Notes: a model not told the origin generated them from the sequence alone. A DNA stretch of 64,000 nucleotides from Pseudomonas hydrolytica (GCF_021495345.1 NZ_CP099397.1:2294001-2358000); one strand, 5' to 3'; positions 9,607 through 21,956 are shown, counted from the first letter of the stretch. Translations and numbers: made by a program.

Positions 9607-11457
9607 TTAACTCAGAAAGAGGATGACGGCGATGACCAGGACGGCACCGCCAGCGACCGAGGCGGCGTACCAGCGCACCTGGCCGGTCTGACTGCTGGCC
9701 AGCAGGGCGTTGCCGCCGCGGGCCAGCAGCGGAATCACGCGGATGCCGCGGTCGATGGGGTCGCGCTGCAGCAGGCGGCAGAGCAGCAGGTAGGGGCGTA
9801 CGAACAGCTTGTCGTAGAGCCAGTCGAAACCCCAGGCGGCGAACCATAGCGCGCTCAGCAGGCGACCCGGCGCACTCTGCGCGACGGCCGATGCAACGCG
9901 GCGCTGGCCGAGGAAGAGCAGGGCGGCGAGGACGATGCCGCTTACCGCGATCAGGCCGGAGAGCAGTTCCAGACTGTGTTTGGCTTCGCCGCCGGCATGG
10001 CCTGCGCTCTGCGGCAGCACGCCGGCCAGCGGCGGGGTGATCCAGGCGCCGATGAAGGTGGACAGCACGATCAGCACCAGCAGCGGCAGGTTGTGGGCGA
10101 GGCCATGGCCGGCATGCGCTTCGGTCTTCTGCTCGCCATGGAAGGCGATGAAGATCAGGCGGAAGGTGTAGATCGAGGTCAGGAAGGCACCGGCCAGCCC
10201 CGCGTAGAGCAGGTCGCGGTGGCCACTGGCGAAGGCTTCCCAGAGAATCTCGTCCTTGGAGTAGAAACCGGCGGTGAGCAGCGGCAGGGCAGCCAGGGCC
10301 GCACCGCCGACGACGAAGCTGGCGTAGGCCAGCGGCAGCTTCTTCCACAGCCCGCCCATCCTGAAGATGTTCTGCTCGTGGTGGCAGGCGTGGATCACTG
10401 CACCGGAGGCGAGGAACAGCAGGGCCTTGAAGAAGGCGTGGGTCATCAGATGGAAGATCGCCGCATCCCAGGCGCCGACGCCCAGGGCCAGGAACATGTA
10501 GCCGATCTGGCTCATGGTCGAGTAGGCGAGGATGCGCTTGATGTCGGTCTGCACCAGGGCGGCGAAGCCGGCCAGCACCAGGGTCACGCCGCCGACGATG
10601 CCGACCAGCTCGAGAATCTCGGGGGTCAGCAGGAACAGGCCGTGGGTACGGGCGATCAGGTACACGCCGGCAGTGACCATGGTCGCCGCGTGGATCAGCG
10701 CCGAGACCGGGGTCGGGCCGGCCATGGCGTCGGCCAGCCAGGTCTGCAGCGGCAACTGGGCGGACTTGCCCACTGCGCCGCCCAGCAGCATCAGGGTGGC
10801 CAGCCACAGCCAGGCGTCGCCGGCCGCGTACTGCTGCGGCGCCAGCGTCATCAGCTCCTGGATGTTCAGGGTGCCGAGGTTGAGGAACAGCAGGAACAGG
10901 CCGATCATCAGGAACACGTCGCCCACGCGGGTGACGATGAAGGCCTTGAGCGCCGCGTTACCGTTGGGTACGTGCTTGTAGTAAAAGCCGATCAGGAGGT
11001 ACGAGCACAGGCCCACGCCTTCCCAGCCGAAGAACAGCACCAGCAGGTTGTCGCCGAGTACCAGCAGCAACATGCTGAATATGAACAGGTTGGTGTAGGC
11101 GAAGAAGCGCGAATAGCCTTCCTCGCCGCGCATGTACCAGCTGGCGAACAGGTGGATCAGAAAACCCACGCCGGTGACCACGCCCAGCATGGTCAGCGAC
11201 AGACCGTCGAGATACAGGGTGAAGCTCGGCGCCAGGCTTTCGACGCTCATCCACTGCCACAGGGTCAGGCTGTAGGCGCCGCCGGCCGGCGGGTTGCCGA
11301 GGAAGTCGGCAGTCACCCAGGCAGCGCTGGCCGCCGCCAGGCCGATGGAGCCGACGCCGATCAGCGCGCTGGTGTTTTCCGTCAGGCGTCCGCGCGAGAA
11401 GGCCAGCAGCAGCCAGCCAAGCAGCGGGAAGAACAGGGTCAGGGCTAGAAGGTTCAT
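9607..11457 (-). CDS. nuoL: NADH-quinone oxidoreductase subunit L
   Basis: At 616 residues this is the largest, most distal proton-pumping subunit of complex I, whose C-terminal lateral helix runs along the membrane arm. Conserved stretches are [55 protein letters not shown] and [18 protein letters not shown]. The C-terminal part has the additional hydrophobic segments expected for the lateral helix and last anchor. The start overlaps the nuoK stop (ATGA), so translation is coupled. Confidence 0.97.
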   Translation of the reverse strand: MNLLALTLFFPLLGWLLLAFSRGRLTENTSALIGVGSIGLAAASAAWVTADFLGNPPAGGAYSLTLWQWMSVESLAPSFTLYLDGLSLTMLGVVTGVGFLIHLFASWYMRGEEGYSRFFAYTNLFIFSMLLLVLGDNLLVLFFGWEGVGLCSYLLIGFYYKHVPNGNAALKAFIVTRVGDVFLMIGLFLLFLNLGTLNIQELMTLAPQQYAAGDAWLWLATLMLLGGAVGKSAQLPLQTWLADAMAGPTPVSALIHAATMVTAGVYLIARTHGLFLLTPEILELVGIVGGVTLVLAGFAALVQTDIKRILAYSTMSQIGYMFLALGVGAWDAAIFHLMTHAFFKALLFLASGAVIHACHHEQNIFRMGGLWKKLPLAYASFVVGGAALAALPLLTAGFYSKDEILWEAFASGHRDLLYAGLAGAFLTSIYTFRLIFIAFHGEQKTEAHAGHGLAHNLPLLVLIVLSTFIGAWITPPLAGVLPQSAGHAGGEAKHSLELLSGLIAVSGIVLAALLFLGQRRVASAVAQSAPGRLLSALWFAAWGFDWLYDKLFVRPYLLLCRLLQRDPIDRGIRVIPLLARGGNALLASSQTGQVRWYAASVAGGAVLVIAVILFLS

Positions 11458-11762
11458 CCGCGCATCTCGCTGGCAGCGTCGATATCCAGGGTGTTGAAGC
11501 GGCGATACAGCTGCAGCAGGATCGCCAGGCCGATGCTGGCCTCGGCGGCGGCCAGGGTGATCACCATGATGAACATCACCTGGCCGTCAGGCTGGCCCCA
11601 GCGGGCGCCGGCGACGACGAAGGCCAGCGCGGCGGCGTTCATCATCACTTCCAGGCTCATCAGAATGAACAGGATGTTGCGCCGCACCATCAGGCCGACC
11701 AGGCCGATGCAGAACAGCGCCGCGGCCAGTGCCAGGCCGTGCTCCATGGGAATGCCGGTCAT
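11454..11762 (-). CDS. nuoK: NADH-quinone oxidoreductase subunit K
   Basis: This 102-residue protein has three transmembrane helices. It carries the two membrane glutamates important for proton transfer, in [15 protein letters not shown] and [15 protein letters not shown], and ends in the family tail [16 protein letters not shown]. The start at 11762 ([12 protein letters not shown]) gives the usual length; a second ATG five codons in is less likely. The start overlaps the nuoJ stop and the stop overlaps the nuoL start. Confidence 0.95.
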   Translation of the reverse strand: MTGIPMEHGLALAAALFCIGLVGLMVRRNILFILMSLEVMMNAAALAFVVAGARWGQPDGQVMFIMVITLAAAEASIGLAILLQLYRRFNTLDIDAASEMRG

Positions 11763-12268
11763 GCGTTGGGCTCCTTGGCATCGTGACGGCCGAGATGGAA
11801 GGCGGCGACCAGCGCGGCGAGCAGCAGCATGGCGGCCAGCTCCACCGCCAGCAGGTAGGGGCCGAACAGGCTGATGCCGACCGCCTTGGCTTCGACGCTG
11901 GCATGGCCGATGGTCGCATCGCCGGGTTGTGCCAGCAGCACGTAGAGCAGCTGCCCCAGCAGCAGGGCGCTGAGCAGCGCCGGGCTGATCCAGATGCCGG
12001 GGGCAAGCCACTTGCGCTCCTGATCCACGGCGGCCGGGCCGAGGTTGAGCATCATCACCACGAAGACGAACAGCACCATGATGGCGCCCGCGTAGACGAT
12101 GATTTCCAGTGCGCCGGCGAAGGGCGCACCAAGGGCGAAGAACACCATCGACACTGCCAGCAGCGAGACGATCAGGTACAGCAGGGCATGCACCGGGTTG
12201 GTGTTGGTGACCACCCCCACCGTGGCTGCCACCGCCACGCCGGCGGCGAAGTAAAACGCGAATTCCAT
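11759..12268 (-). CDS. nuoJ: NADH-quinone oxidoreductase subunit J
   Basis: The 169-residue membrane subunit begins at the ATG 12268, preceded by gaggagc. Five hydrophobic helices are visible, including the family segment [19 protein letters not shown], which contains the pi-bulge helix that moves during the complex I cycle. It sits 67 bases after nuoI, and this gap holds a repeat hairpin. The stop overlaps the nuoK start. Confidence 0.95.
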   Translation of the reverse strand: MEFAFYFAAGVAVAATVGVVTNTNPVHALLYLIVSLLAVSMVFFALGAPFAGALEIIVYAGAIMVLFVFVVMMLNLGPAAVDQERKWLAPGIWISPALLSALLLGQLLYVLLAQPGDATIGHASVEAKAVGISLFGPYLLAVELAAMLLLAALVAAFHLGRHDAKEPNA

Positions 12269-12288
12269 CAGAAGCTCCTCATGGCGCC

Positions 12289-12310
12289 CCTTTCCCGTGT
12301 ACGGGAAAGG
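12289..12310. repeat. palindromic hairpin inside the nuo operon
   Basis: The arms cctttcccgt and acgggaaagg form a near-perfect palindrome between nuoI and nuoJ, followed by agctgggggagaggg. The flanks resemble the pyrimidine/purine-rich intergenic repeat at 24693-24717. On the transcript it would be a strong hairpin without a T-run, so more likely an RNA-stability element than a terminator. Confidence 0.45.
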
Positions 12311-12335
12311 AGCTGGGGGAGAGGGTAAGAACGAG

Positions 12336-12884
12336 TCATGGCAGCAGGCTCTTGACGTTGATCGGCTCGGCCTCGTTCTGCGCGGCGCCCTTGGGCTTGC
12401 CGGCGATGGCCATGCCGGCAACGCGGTAGAAGTTGTAGTCCGGGTTCTTGCCGGGGCCGCTGATCAGCAGGTCTTCCTTCTCGTACACCAGATCCTGGCG
12501 CTTGTACTCGCCCATCTCGAAGTCCGGGGTGAGCTGGATCGCGGTGGTCGGGCAGGCTTCCTCGCACAGGCCGCAGAAGATGCAGCGCGAGAAGTTGATG
12601 CGGAAGAACTCCGGGTACCAGCGACCGTCGTCGGTCTCGGCCTTCTGCAGCGAGATGCAGCCCACCGGGCAGGCCACGGCGCACAGGTTGCATGCCACGC
12701 AGCGCTCCTCGCCATCGGGGTCGCGGGTCAGGACGATGCGGCCACGGTAGCGCGGCGGCAGGTAGACCGGCTCTTCCGGGTATTGCAGGGTGTCGCGCTT
12801 GCGAAAGCCATGGCTGAACACCATGACCAGGCTGCGCAGTTGGGTGCCGGTACCGACCAGCACATCCCATATGTACTTGAACAT
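12336..12884 (-). CDS. nuoI: NADH-quinone oxidoreductase subunit I, two [4Fe-4S] ferredoxin-like
   Basis: The 182-residue peripheral subunit carries clusters N6a and N6b, which pass electrons on to NuoB. Both binding motifs are complete: [15 protein letters not shown] near residues 62-76 and [15 protein letters not shown] near 101-115. The N terminus has the amphipathic segment that docks to the membrane arm. It lies 13 bases after nuoH. Confidence 0.97.
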   Translation of the reverse strand: MFKYIWDVLVGTGTQLRSLVMVFSHGFRKRDTLQYPEEPVYLPPRYRGRIVLTRDPDGEERCVACNLCAVACPVGCISLQKAETDDGRWYPEFFRINFSRCIFCGLCEEACPTTAIQLTPDFEMGEYKRQDLVYEKEDLLISGPGKNPDYNFYRVAGMAIAGKPKGAAQNEAEPINVKSLLP

Positions 12885-12897
12885 TCTGTGGGTCTCC

Positions 12898-13890
12898 TTA
12901 CTGGGCCGCGGCCAGCACCAGGGCGCCGGTCACCAGCAGGTTGATCAGGGTCAGCGGCAGGCAGAACTTCCAGCTGAAGGCCATGACCTGGTCGTAGCGC
13001 GGACGTGGGATCGACGCGCGCAGCAGGATGAAGATCATGATGAAGAAGGCCGTTTTCAGCGCGAACCAGAAGAACGGGATCTGCGGCAGGAGGCCGAACG
13101 GACCGTGCCAGCCACCGAAGAACAGCGTCACCAGCAGCGCCGAAATGGTCACGATGCCGACGTATTCGCCAACGAAGAACATGCCCCATTTCATCCCGGC
13201 GTATTCGATGTGATAGCCGTCGGCCAGCTCCTGCTCGGCTTCCGGCTGGTCGAAGGGGTGACGGTGGGTCACGGCCACGCCGGCGATGAAGAAGGTACAG
13301 AAGCCGAAGAACTGCGGAATGATGAACCACAGGTTCTGCGCCTGGTAGTCGACGATGTCGCGCATGTTGAACGAGCCGACCTGCGCCACCACACCCATCA
13401 GCGCCAGGGCCAGGAACACCTCGTAGGAGATGGTCTGGGCCGAGGCGCGCAGGCTGCCGAGCAGGGCGAACTTGTTGTTGCTCGACCAGCCGGCGAACAG
13501 CACCGCGTAGACCGACAGGCCGGCCATGGCGAAGAAGAACAGGATGCCGATGTTCAGGTCCGCCACGCCCCAGGTCGGGGTGATCGGGATGATGGCGAAA
13601 GCCATCAGCATGGCGGCGAAGGCGATCATCGGTGCCAGGACGAAGATGAATCTGTCGGCGAACGGCGGCGTCCAGTCCTCCTTGAAGAACATCTTGATCA
13701 TGTCGGCGGCGATCTGAAACATGCCGAACGGCCCGACGCGGTTGGGGCCGTAGCGATCCTGCCACCAGCCGAGCAGGCGCCGTTCGACGAAGCTCAGCAG
13801 CGCGCCGCAGACCACCACCGCCAGCAGGATGACGATGGCCTTGAGCACCGCGACCAGTATCTCGATCAGTTCGGGCGTCAGCCAGTTCAT
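12898..13890 (-). CDS. nuoH: NADH-quinone oxidoreductase subunit H
   Basis: This 330-residue membrane subunit forms the quinone-binding chamber at the junction with NuoB and NuoD. It has eight or so helices and the family motifs [21 protein letters not shown], here spanning the first cytosolic loop, and the acidic loop [19 protein letters not shown]. Its start overlaps the nuoG stop by 4 bases. Confidence 0.97.
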   Translation of the reverse strand: MNWLTPELIEILVAVLKAIVILLAVVVCGALLSFVERRLLGWWQDRYGPNRVGPFGMFQIAADMIKMFFKEDWTPPFADRFIFVLAPMIAFAAMLMAFAIIPITPTWGVADLNIGILFFFAMAGLSVYAVLFAGWSSNNKFALLGSLRASAQTISYEVFLALALMGVVAQVGSFNMRDIVDYQAQNLWFIIPQFFGFCTFFIAGVAVTHRHPFDQPEAEQELADGYHIEYAGMKWGMFFVGEYVGIVTISALLVTLFFGGWHGPFGLLPQIPFFWFALKTAFFIMIFILLRASIPRPRYDQVMAFSWKFCLPLTLINLLVTGALVLAAAQ

Positions 13891-16595
13891 TGCGCGGCCT
13901 CCTGCAGCAGGGTCACGCTGGCACCGGCAAGCGTCGCCGCAAGCCCCGGCAAGCCAACCGGCAGGCCGACCAGACCGACGGCCAGGTCGTCGCGTACCTT
14001 GAGCGGCAGGCGCAGGGCCTGGCCATTGATACGCAGGGCCAGCAGCGCGCCGTCGTTAACACCCAGGCGCGCCGCTTCTTCGCGCGGCAGGGCCACGTAG
14101 GGCTCGGGCATGCGCTGCTGGATGGGCTCGGCGCGCGCGGAGTTTTCCTCACTGCCGAACAGGTGGTGCAGCGGCGCCACCTGCCAGGTGCCGGCTGCCG
14201 GACTGAACGCAGCGTTCACGCTGAACCAGGGCAGGGCGTTGCCGGCGGCTTCGATCAGCCGCACGCCGGGGTCGCCTGCGCGCAGATGCCCACCGACTTC
14301 GTCCTGAAACTTGTTCCAGGCCTGCGGCGAGTTCCAGCCTGGCGACCAGGCGAAGGGAATCTGCTGCCGGGCCTCAACGCTGCCGGCGTAGCCTTCCATG
14401 GAAAAGGCGAAGGCCGAGTCCTGGTCCTGCGGCTGACGCGGCTCGTGCACGCTGATATTGGCGCGCATGGCGGTGCGGCCGCTGTAGCGGTGCGGCTCGC
14501 GCGCAAGCTTGAGACCCTTGATGCGGAACGAGGCGCTCGGCGCGGCGTTCTCGATACCGGCCAGCAGCGGGTTGCTGGCGGCGCAGGCGGCGGTGACCTG
14601 ATCCAGTTGCGTCCAGTCCACGGCCTTGCCCTGCAGGGTGCTGTGCAGCGCGTGCAGCCAGCGCCAGCCTTCGCGGATCAGAATGCCCGCGTCGTAGTAG
14701 CTCGGTTCATAGACCTGGAAGAAACGCTGAGCGCGGCCCTCGAGGCTGACCAGGGTGCCGTCGCCTTCGGCGAAGCTGGCCACCGGCAGCAGCAGGTGGG
14801 CGCGTTCGCCGGTGGCGGTGCGCTGGTGATCGGCGACGATCACCGCCTTGGCGGCGCCGAGCGCGGCATCGACCTTGGCCGCCTCGGCGCGGCGGTACAG
14901 GTCGTTCTCCAGCACGATCACGGCATCGGCCTGGCCGCTGCTCAGGGCGTCCAATGCAGCATCGACCGAATCACCACCCAGCAGGGCCAGCCCCAGGCTG
15001 TTGGCTTCGGGTACGACCAAACTCAGCGAACCGCTCTTCTCGCGGTTCTTCAGCGCGCTGGCGATATTGGCGGCGGCTTCGATCAGGGCCTTGTCGCCCA
15101 GCGAGGCGCCGGAGACGATCAGCGGGCGTTTGGCCGCGAGCAAAGCGTCGGCGATGCGTTGTACCAGCGCTTGCGCCTCAGCTTCCAGGCCGTCGACGGG
15201 CGGTGCGCTGGGGTCGATGGCATGGGCCACGGCGAAACCGATGCGGGCCAGGTCGGCCGGCGCGGCGTGCACGCACTGCTCGGCGATATCGTCGAGTCGG
15301 GTCGCCGTCACGCTGGCGATAAATAGCGGGTGCAGGGCGTGCTGGGCAACGTTTTGCACCGCTGCCATGTGCCAGTCCTGAATGCGCGCCCCGGCGGCGA
15401 TCTCCGTGGCCTTGCCCTTGACTGCCTGACGCAGGGCCAGGGCCAGACGGGCGGCGGTCTGGGTCACGTCTTCGCCAAGGACGAAGATGGCGTCGTGCAG
15501 CTCGACGTCGCGCAGGGTCGGGGTCGGCAGCGGGCCATTCTGCAGGATGTCGCGGATCAGGCGGATATTGGCCAGTTCGCCGGCGGCGATACCGCTGTAA
15601 TAGTTGTCGGCGCCCACCAGTTCGCGCAGGGCGAAGTTGGATTCCAGACTGGCGCGCGGCGAGCCGATGCCGATCACGCGCTTGCCTTCGAGCAGCTCGG
15701 CGGCCTTGTCCAGCGCGGCGTCGATGCCGATGGCCTGGCCGGCCAGCAGCGGTTGGCGCGGACGGTCTGCGCGGTTGACGTAGCCGTAGCCGAAGCGGCC
15801 GCGGTCGCAGAGGAAGTACTGGTTCACCGAGCCGTTGAAGCGGTTCTCGATGCGCCGCAGCTCACCGTAGCGCTCGCCGGGGCTGATGTTGCAGCCACTG
15901 GCGCAGCCATGGCAGATGCTCGGGGCGAACTGCATGTCCCACTTGCGGTTGTAGCGCGCCGAGTGGGTCTTGTCGGTGAACACGCCGGTCGGGCAGACCT
16001 CCACCAGGTTGCCGGAGAACTCGCTTTCCAGCGTGCCGTCCTCGACACGGCCGAAGTACACGTTGTCGTGCGCGCCGAACACGCCCAGGTCGGTGCCGCC
16101 GGCGTAGTCCTTGTAGTAGCGCACGCAGCGGTAGCAGGCGATGCAGCGGTTCATCTCGTGGGCGATAAAGGGGCCCAGTTCCTGGTTTTGATGAGTGCGC
16201 TTGGTAAAGCGGTAGCGGCGGGCGTTGTGCCCGGTCATCACCGTCATGTCCTGCAGGTGGCAGTGGCCGCCTTCCTCGCACACCGGGCAGTCGTGCGGGT
16301 GATTGGTCATCAGCCATTCGACGACGCTGGCGCGGAAGGCCTTGGCTTCGCCATCGTCGATGCTGATCCAGGTATTGTCGGTGGCGGGTGTCATGCAGGA
16401 CATGACGATGCGGCCGCGGGTGTCATGCTCGTCGTTGTACTGCTTGACCGCGCACTGGCGGCAGGCACCGACGCTACCCAGCGCCGGGTGCCAGCAGAAG
16501 TAGGGGATGTCGAGACCGAGAGACAGACAGGCCTGCAGCAGGTTGTCCGCCCCATCGACTTCGAAATCGTTGCCGTCTACGTGGATAGTGGCCAT
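13887..16595 (-). CDS. nuoG: NADH-quinone oxidoreductase subunit G, multi-cluster Fe-S protein
   Basis: The 902-residue subunit conducts electrons within the peripheral arm. Visible motifs in order are the N-terminal [2Fe-2S] set ([19 protein letters not shown]), the His-Cys motif [20 protein letters not shown] for N5, CIACYRC...CPTGVF for N4, and CHGCASGCN for the N7 cluster found in only some bacteria. A molybdopterin-oxidoreductase-like fold without cofactor makes up the rest. The length is typical of E. coli/Pseudomonas-type NuoG. A 58-base gap separates it from nuoF. Confidence 0.97.
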   Translation of the reverse strand: MATIHVDGNDFEVDGADNLLQACLSLGLDIPYFCWHPALGSVGACRQCAVKQYNDEHDTRGRIVMSCMTPATDNTWISIDDGEAKAFRASVVEWLMTNHPHDCPVCEEGGHCHLQDMTVMTGHNARRYRFTKRTHQNQELGPFIAHEMNRCIACYRCVRYYKDYAGGTDLGVFGAHDNVYFGRVEDGTLESEFSGNLVEVCPTGVFTDKTHSARYNRKWDMQFAPSICHGCASGCNISPGERYGELRRIENRFNGSVNQYFLCDRGRFGYGYVNRADRPRQPLLAGQAIGIDAALDKAAELLEGKRVIGIGSPRASLESNFALRELVGADNYYSGIAAGELANIRLIRDILQNGPLPTPTLRDVELHDAIFVLGEDVTQTAARLALALRQAVKGKATEIAAGARIQDWHMAAVQNVAQHALHPLFIASVTATRLDDIAEQCVHAAPADLARIGFAVAHAIDPSAPPVDGLEAEAQALVQRIADALLAAKRPLIVSGASLGDKALIEAAANIASALKNREKSGSLSLVVPEANSLGLALLGGDSVDAALDALSSGQADAVIVLENDLYRRAEAAKVDAALGAAKAVIVADHQRTATGERAHLLLPVASFAEGDGTLVSLEGRAQRFFQVYEPSYYDAGILIREGWRWLHALHSTLQGKAVDWTQLDQVTAACAASNPLLAGIENAAPSASFRIKGLKLAREPHRYSGRTAMRANISVHEPRQPQDQDSAFAFSMEGYAGSVEARQQIPFAWSPGWNSPQAWNKFQDEVGGHLRAGDPGVRLIEAAGNALPWFSVNAAFSPAAGTWQVAPLHHLFGSEENSARAEPIQQRMPEPYVALPREEAARLGVNDGALLALRINGQALRLPLKVRDDLAVGLVGLPVGLPGLAATLAGASVTLLQEAAQ

Positions 16596-16653
16596 TTCTT
16601 CGGTCTTCGTTTGCCCGCTTGATCAAAGCGGCTGGCTAAGGGAATTCGTCTGT

Positions 16654-18000
16654 TCAGCTCGCGGCCGCCGGCATGCGGGGCGTGGTCGTCGCCTGGGCTA
16701 CGCCGGCCTCGAACTCTTCACGGAAATACTTGATGGCACTGCCCAGCGGCTCCACGGCGCCTGGCGCGTGGGCACAGAAGGTCTTGCCGGGGCCGAGGAA
16801 GTTGACCAGGCCGAGCAGGGTGGCGATGTCCTCGCGAGTGCCTTCGCCGCGCTCCAGGGCACGGAGGATCTTCACGCTCCAGGGCAGGCCGTCGCGGCAG
16901 GGGGTGCACCAGCCGCAGGACTCGCGGGCGAAGAACTCCTCCATGTTGCGCAGCAGCGAGACCATGTTGATCGAGTCGTCCACCGCCAGCGCCAGGCCGG
17001 TGCCCATGCGCGTGCCGACCTTGGCGATGCCGCCGGCGTACATCAGCGCATCGAGGTGCTCGGGCAGCAGAAAGCCGGTGCCGGCGCCGCCGGGCTGCCA
17101 GCATTTGAGCCGGTAGCCATCGCGCATGCCGCCGGCATGTTCCTCGAACAGCTCGCGCGCACTGATGCCGAACGGCAGCTCCCACAGGCCGGGGTTCTTC
17201 ACCTTGCCGGAGAAACCCATCAGCTTGGTGCCGTGGTCTTCGCTGCCTTCGCGCGCCAGCGACTTGTACCAGTCCACCCCGTGCTGAACGATGGCCGGCA
17301 CGTTGCACAGGGTCTCGACGTTGTTCACGCAGGTGGGCTTGCCCCATACGCCGACGGCGGCGGGGAAGGGCGGCTTGGCGCGCGGGTTGGCGCGGCGGCC
17401 TTCCAGGGAGTTGATCAGCGCGGTTTCTTCGCCGCAGATGTAGCGCCCCGCACCCGTATGCACGAACAGCTCGAAGTCGAAGCCCGAGCCGAAGATGTTC
17501 CTGCCGAGCAGGCCGGCGGTCTTGGCTTCCTCGATGGCGCGGTTGAGGTTGTGCGCCGCTTCGACGTACTCGCCGCGCAGGAAGATGTAGCCACGGTAGG
17601 CCTTGAGCGCCCGTGCCGAGATCAGCATGCCTTCCACCAGCAGGTGCGGCAGCTGTTCCATCAGCAGACGGTCCTTCCAGGTGTTGGGCTCCATTTCATC
17701 GGCGTTGCACAGCAGATAGCGGATATCGAGCGATTCGTCGGTGGGCATCAGGCCCCACTTCACGCCGGTGGGGAAGCCCGCGCCACCACGGCCCTTGAGC
17801 CCGGAATCCTTGACGGTCTGCACGATGTCGGCCTGGGCCATCGCGGTCAGCGCCTTGCGCGCGGCGGCGTAGCCGTTCTTGGCCTGGTATTCCTCGAGCC
17901 ATATCGGCTGGGCGTCGTCGCGCAGGCGCCAGGTCAGCGGGTGACTTTCCTCCTGACGCGGTACGCGGTTGGCCGGGGCGATGGAGGTCATGGTTTTCAT
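16654..18000 (-). CDS. nuoF: NADH-quinone oxidoreductase subunit F, NADH- and FMN-binding
   Basis: The 448-residue subunit oxidises NADH at FMN. The nucleotide-binding loops [13 protein letters not shown] (near residue 69) and [19 protein letters not shown] are intact, as is the N3 cluster motif [12 protein letters not shown] with the distal Cys in TFCAHAPGA. Its start overlaps the nuoE stop (ATGA), consistent with the tight NuoE-NuoF pair. Confidence 0.97.
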   Translation of the reverse strand: MKTMTSIAPANRVPRQEESHPLTWRLRDDAQPIWLEEYQAKNGYAAARKALTAMAQADIVQTVKDSGLKGRGGAGFPTGVKWGLMPTDESLDIRYLLCNADEMEPNTWKDRLLMEQLPHLLVEGMLISARALKAYRGYIFLRGEYVEAAHNLNRAIEEAKTAGLLGRNIFGSGFDFELFVHTGAGRYICGEETALINSLEGRRANPRAKPPFPAAVGVWGKPTCVNNVETLCNVPAIVQHGVDWYKSLAREGSEDHGTKLMGFSGKVKNPGLWELPFGISARELFEEHAGGMRDGYRLKCWQPGGAGTGFLLPEHLDALMYAGGIAKVGTRMGTGLALAVDDSINMVSLLRNMEEFFARESCGWCTPCRDGLPWSVKILRALERGEGTREDIATLLGLVNFLGPGKTFCAHAPGAVEPLGSAIKYFREEFEAGVAQATTTPRMPAAAS

Positions 18001-18509
18001 GGATAGGCCTCCAGCAGCGCCGCGACGCCATCGGGGCGGACGTCGCCGAAGGTGTCGTCATCGATCATCAGCGCCGGCGCCTTGTCGCAATTGCCCAGGC
18101 AGCACACCGGCAACAGGGTGAAGCGGTTGTCTGCGGTGGTCTGGCCGAGGCCGATGCCGAGCTGCTTGTGCATTTCGGCCAGCACGCTTTCGTGGCCGCC
18201 GATGTAGCAGGTCATGCTGTCGCACACGCGAATGACGTGGCGGCCGACCGGCTGGCGGAAAATCTGGCTGTAGAAGGTGGCCACGCCCTCGACGTCGCTG
18301 GCCGGGATGCCGAGTACCTCGCCGATGGCCTCGCTGGCGCCGTCCGGCACCCAGCCGCGCGCCTTCTGCACGATCTTCAGCGCCTCGATGCTGGCCGCGC
18401 GCGGGTCTTCGTAGTGATGCATCTCGTGCTCGATGGCCGAGCGCTCGGTTTCGCTGAGGGTGAAACGATCGGTCTGGATCAGCGTGCTGCTATTGGTTGT
18501 CTGGATCAT
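17997..18509 (-). CDS. nuoE: NADH-quinone oxidoreductase subunit E, [2Fe-2S]
   Basis: This 170-residue thioredoxin-fold subunit holds cluster N1a. The four ligands are present in CDSMTC and CCLGNC, and the stretch [10 protein letters not shown] is typical. It is one base from the nuoCD stop and overlaps nuoF. Confidence 0.96.
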   Translation of the reverse strand: MIQTTNSSTLIQTDRFTLSETERSAIEHEMHHYEDPRAASIEALKIVQKARGWVPDGASEAIGEVLGIPASDVEGVATFYSQIFRQPVGRHVIRVCDSMTCYIGGHESVLAEMHKQLGIGLGQTTADNRFTLLPVCCLGNCDKAPALMIDDDTFGDVRPDGVAALLEAYP

Positions 18510-18510
18510 G

Positions 18511-20292
18511 TCAGCGGTCCACGTCGGCCATGACGAAGTCGATACTGCCCAGGTAGGCGATCAGGTCCGCCACCATGCTGCCGCGGATCACCGAGGGGAT
18601 CTGCTGCAGGTGGGCGAAGCTGGGCGTGCGAATCCGGGTGCGGTAGCTCATGGTGCTGCCGTCGCTCGTCAGGTAGTAGCTGTTGATGCCCTTGGTCGCC
18701 TCGATCATCTGCAGGGATTCGCCCGCCGGCATGACCGGCCCCCAGGAAACCTGCAGGAAGTGGGTGATCAGGGTTTCGATATGCTGCAGCGTGCGTTCTT
18801 TAGGCGGCGGCGTGGTCAGCGGGTGATCGGCCTTGTACGGGCCTTCCGGCATGTTCTTCAGGCACTGGTCGATGATGCGGATGCTCTGGCGCATCTCTTC
18901 CACGCGCACCATGCAGCGGTCGTAGGCATCGCCATTGGCGGCCAGCGGCACCTCGAACTCGAAGTGCTCGTAGCCGGAATAGGGGCGCGCCTTGCGCAGG
19001 TCGAAGTCGCAACCGGTGGCGCGCAGGCCGGCGCCGGTGGTGCCCCATTCCAGCGCTTCTTTGGTGTTGTATTGCGCCACGCCGATGGTGCGGGCCTTGA
19101 GGATGCTGTTCTTCAGCGCCGCCTTCTCGTATTCGTCGAGGCGCCTGGGCAGCCAGTCGACGAACTCCTTGACCAGCTTGTCCCAGCCGCGCGGCAGGTC
19201 GTGGGCGACGCCGCCAATGCGGTACCAGGCCGGGTGCAGGCGGAAGCCGGTGATGGCTTCGATCACCTTGTAGGCGCGCTGGCGGTCGGTGAAGGTGAAG
19301 AACACCGGGGTCATGGCGCCGACGTCCTGGATGTAGGTGCCGAGGAACAGCAGGTGGCTGGTGATGCGGAAGAACTCGGCGAGCATCACGCGGATGAAGT
19401 CGACCCGGTCCGGCACCTTGATGCCGGCCAGCTTCTCCACCGCCAGCACGTAGGGCAGGTTGTTCATCACCCCGCCGAGGTAGTCGATGCGGTCGGTGTA
19501 GGGGATGAAGCTGTGCCAGCTCTGCCGTTCGGCCATCTTTTCGGCGCCACGGTGGTGGTAGCCGATCTCCGGCACACAGTCGACGATCTCCTCGCCGTCG
19601 AGCTGCAGGATGATGCGAAACGCGCCGTGCGCGGACGGGTGGTTGGGGCCGAGGTTGAGGAACATGTAGTCCTCGTGCTCGCCGCCACGCTTCATGCCCC
19701 AGTCTTCGGGGCGGAAGCGCGCGGCTTCCTCCTCGAGCTGCTGCTTGGCCAGGGTCAGGCTGAACGGATCGAATTCGGTGGCGCGCGCCGGGTAGTCCTT
19801 GCGCAGCGGGTGACCTTCCCAGGTCGGCGGCATCATGATGCGGGTCAGGTGCGGGTGGCCCTGGAAGGTGATGCCGTACAGGTCCCAGACCTCGCGCTCG
19901 TACCAGTTGGCGTTGGGCCAGATGCCGGTGGCGGTCGGCAGGTTGAGATCGCGCTCGCTGAGGGCGACCTTGACCATCACGTCGCTGTTACGCTCCAGCG
20001 ACATCAGGTGGTAGAACACGGTGAAATCGGCGTCCGGCAGGCCGCGGCGCTGGGTGCGCAGGCGCTCGTCGACGCCGTGCAGGTCGTAGAGCATCACATA
20101 GGGGCGCGGCAGGTGGCGCAGGCATTTGAGCACCTCCAGCAGCCGTTCGCGGCTCACCCAGAGCACCGGCATGCCGGTACGTGTCGCTTGCAGGGTGAAG
20201 CCGTCGTCGCCAAGGCGGGCGCGAAGTTCGGCGATGACGTCCTGGTCATCGACCTGGTAAGGCGGTATGGACACAGCGGTGTCTGCAGTCAT
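18511..20292 (-). CDS. nuoC: fused NADH-quinone oxidoreductase subunit C/D
   Basis: At 593 residues this is the fused NuoCD form seen in E. coli and Pseudomonas. The N-terminal 200 residues are the 30-kDa NuoC part ([20 protein letters not shown]). The rest is the 49-kDa NuoD part, with [17 protein letters not shown], the quinone-site motif [11 protein letters not shown] and the terminal DFVMADVDR. It forms the quinone pocket with NuoB and NuoH. The gene is also named nuoCD. It lies 62 bases after nuoB. Confidence 0.97.
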   Translation of the reverse strand: MTADTAVSIPPYQVDDQDVIAELRARLGDDGFTLQATRTGMPVLWVSRERLLEVLKCLRHLPRPYVMLYDLHGVDERLRTQRRGLPDADFTVFYHLMSLERNSDVMVKVALSERDLNLPTATGIWPNANWYEREVWDLYGITFQGHPHLTRIMMPPTWEGHPLRKDYPARATEFDPFSLTLAKQQLEEEAARFRPEDWGMKRGGEHEDYMFLNLGPNHPSAHGAFRIILQLDGEEIVDCVPEIGYHHRGAEKMAERQSWHSFIPYTDRIDYLGGVMNNLPYVLAVEKLAGIKVPDRVDFIRVMLAEFFRITSHLLFLGTYIQDVGAMTPVFFTFTDRQRAYKVIEAITGFRLHPAWYRIGGVAHDLPRGWDKLVKEFVDWLPRRLDEYEKAALKNSILKARTIGVAQYNTKEALEWGTTGAGLRATGCDFDLRKARPYSGYEHFEFEVPLAANGDAYDRCMVRVEEMRQSIRIIDQCLKNMPEGPYKADHPLTTPPPKERTLQHIETLITHFLQVSWGPVMPAGESLQMIEATKGINSYYLTSDGSTMSYRTRIRTPSFAHLQQIPSVIRGSMVADLIAYLGSIDFVMADVDR

Positions 20293-20354
20293 GATCTCGG
20301 TCGCTATCGGTCAACGTAGGGAATGGGCCGGACTCTTGCGGAGCAAGAGGCGGT

Positions 20355-21032
20355 TCAGACTTCGTCGGGGCTACGTAGATTGGTAACGGCGATTCGCTGC
20401 TCGCGGCGTTGCTCCTTCTGCGAAGGCATCTCGGCACGGTAGATGCCCTGGTCTCCTACCACCCAGGATAGCGGGCGACGCTCCTGGCCGATGGACTCCT
20501 GCAGCAGCATCAGGCCTTGCAGGAATGCCTCGGGGCGGGGCGGACAGCCGGGGATGTAGACGTCCACGGGAAGGAACTTGTCCACCCCCTGAACGACCGA
20601 GTAGATGTCGTACATGCCGCCGGAGTTGGCGCATGAACCCATGGAAATGACCCACTTGGGCTCCAGCATCTGCTCGTAGAGACGCTGGATGACCGGCGCC
20701 ATCTTGATGAAGCAGGTGCCGGCGATGACCATGAAATCGGCCTGGCGGGGTGAGGCGCGGATGACCTCGGCGCCGAAACGCGCAACGTCGTGCGGGGCGG
20801 TGAAGGCCGTGGTCATTTCCACGTAGCAGCAGGAGAGGCCGAAGTTGTAGGGCCACAGGGAGTTCTTGCGTCCCCAGTTGATGGCGCCGTTGAGCACCTC
20901 TTCCAGCTTGCCCATGTAGATGTTCTTGTGGACCTGATCCTCTAGCAACGGGTCGGACACGAGCTCCCGCTGGCCGATCGGATACGCCTCGTTGGGCGCA
21001 TTCGGGTCGACCCGAGTAAGTTTGTATTGCAT
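20355..21032 (-). CDS. nuoB: NADH-quinone oxidoreductase subunit B, terminal [4Fe-4S] cluster N2
   Basis: The 225-residue subunit carries cluster N2, the direct donor to quinone. Ligands are visible in [20 protein letters not shown] and [11 protein letters not shown]. The ATG at 21032 ([10 protein letters not shown]) is preceded by gagg at 8 bases and gives the Pseudomonas length; an upstream TTG at 21038 is unlikely. It starts 10 bases after nuoA. Confidence 0.97.
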
Positions 21033-21042
21033 CGCCAAAGCC

Positions 21043-21456
21043 TCATTGTTTCAGCTTCGCCTGCCGCTTGCGGCGTCCTTCAGGTGCCCAATCCAGCGCA
21101 CCTATCGCCGACTCGTAGACAAGACCCGCGAACAGAATGGTTATGAAAACGGTAGCACCGACCAGGCCGACCCAGCCGCTTTCGCGTACCGAGACCGCCC
21201 AGGCGAAGAGAAAGAGGGCTTCAACGTCGAAGATCACGAAGAGCATCGCGACCAGATAGAACTTGGCGGACAGGCGCAGCCGCGCGTTGCCGGTGGGGAG
21301 CATGCCCGACTCGAAGGGTTCGTTCTTGCTGCGTCCCCAGGCCTTGCTGCCGAGCAGGCTGGAAACGCCGAGCATGAAGGCGATAAGCCCGCACACTCCG
21401 AGCAGGAAGACAGCAAAGGCCCAGTCGTGGGACAGGGTCGATGGCACATCAGGCAT
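21043..21456 (-). CDS. nuoA: NADH-quinone oxidoreductase subunit A
   Basis: This 137-residue, three-helix membrane subunit opens the operon. It has the family segments [20 protein letters not shown] and [15 protein letters not shown] with the conserved acidic membrane residues. A strong ribosome site (aaggag) precedes the ATG. A basic tail ([11 protein letters not shown]) ends the protein. Confidence 0.96.
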
Positions 21457-21542
21457 GCCGGTACTCCTTGAGCTAAGGAACGGCTTTTAATCTAGTCGCT
21501 AATGAGCGCCTGCGAGGGCGCCTGAGCAAAAGTATGTGCTCC

Positions 21543-21571
21543 ATACTATGCGCAGGTTAAATGTAAGTAAA
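21543..21571 (-). promoter_or_regulatory. candidate sigma-70 promoter of the nuo operon
   Basis: On the minus strand TTTACT and TAGTAT are 17 bases apart, about 90 bases before nuoA. The region is AT-rich compared with its surroundings. The rest of the 500-base gap 21457-21956 holds no convincing gene; a weak TTGAGA-N16-TACTAG pair at 21801-21828 on the plus strand could serve the next gene. Confidence 0.4.
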
Positions 21572-21956
21572 TTTGTCGAAGCAAAAAAAGCCCTATTCTT
21601 GTGCGTCCGAGCGCTGGCCCTGAGCACCTGACTCATGCATCCGCTGAGTCTGCCGGACTTTTCGAGAGCATCATCTTCGGCGAAATGCGCAATTGCCTAA
21701 GGCTTTGGTAGCAGCACGAAAGCATGACCAGAAACCGTACAGTGAAATAACCGAGAGCAATTAGAAGGCTAAGTTCCATCCCGAAAAGATATTCTCGGTT
21801 TTGAGACACTCTGGCGATCTTGTACTAGCGTGCATGAATCGCCGCCGCGCGACGCATTCGCTGATCCAGCAGTACCCGACCATTCGCTGGGTCTGCGCAG
21901 TTGCCCCTGCCTGGGTATGCCGACCCTTCGTATCAGAACAACATGAGGGGTTTGCC

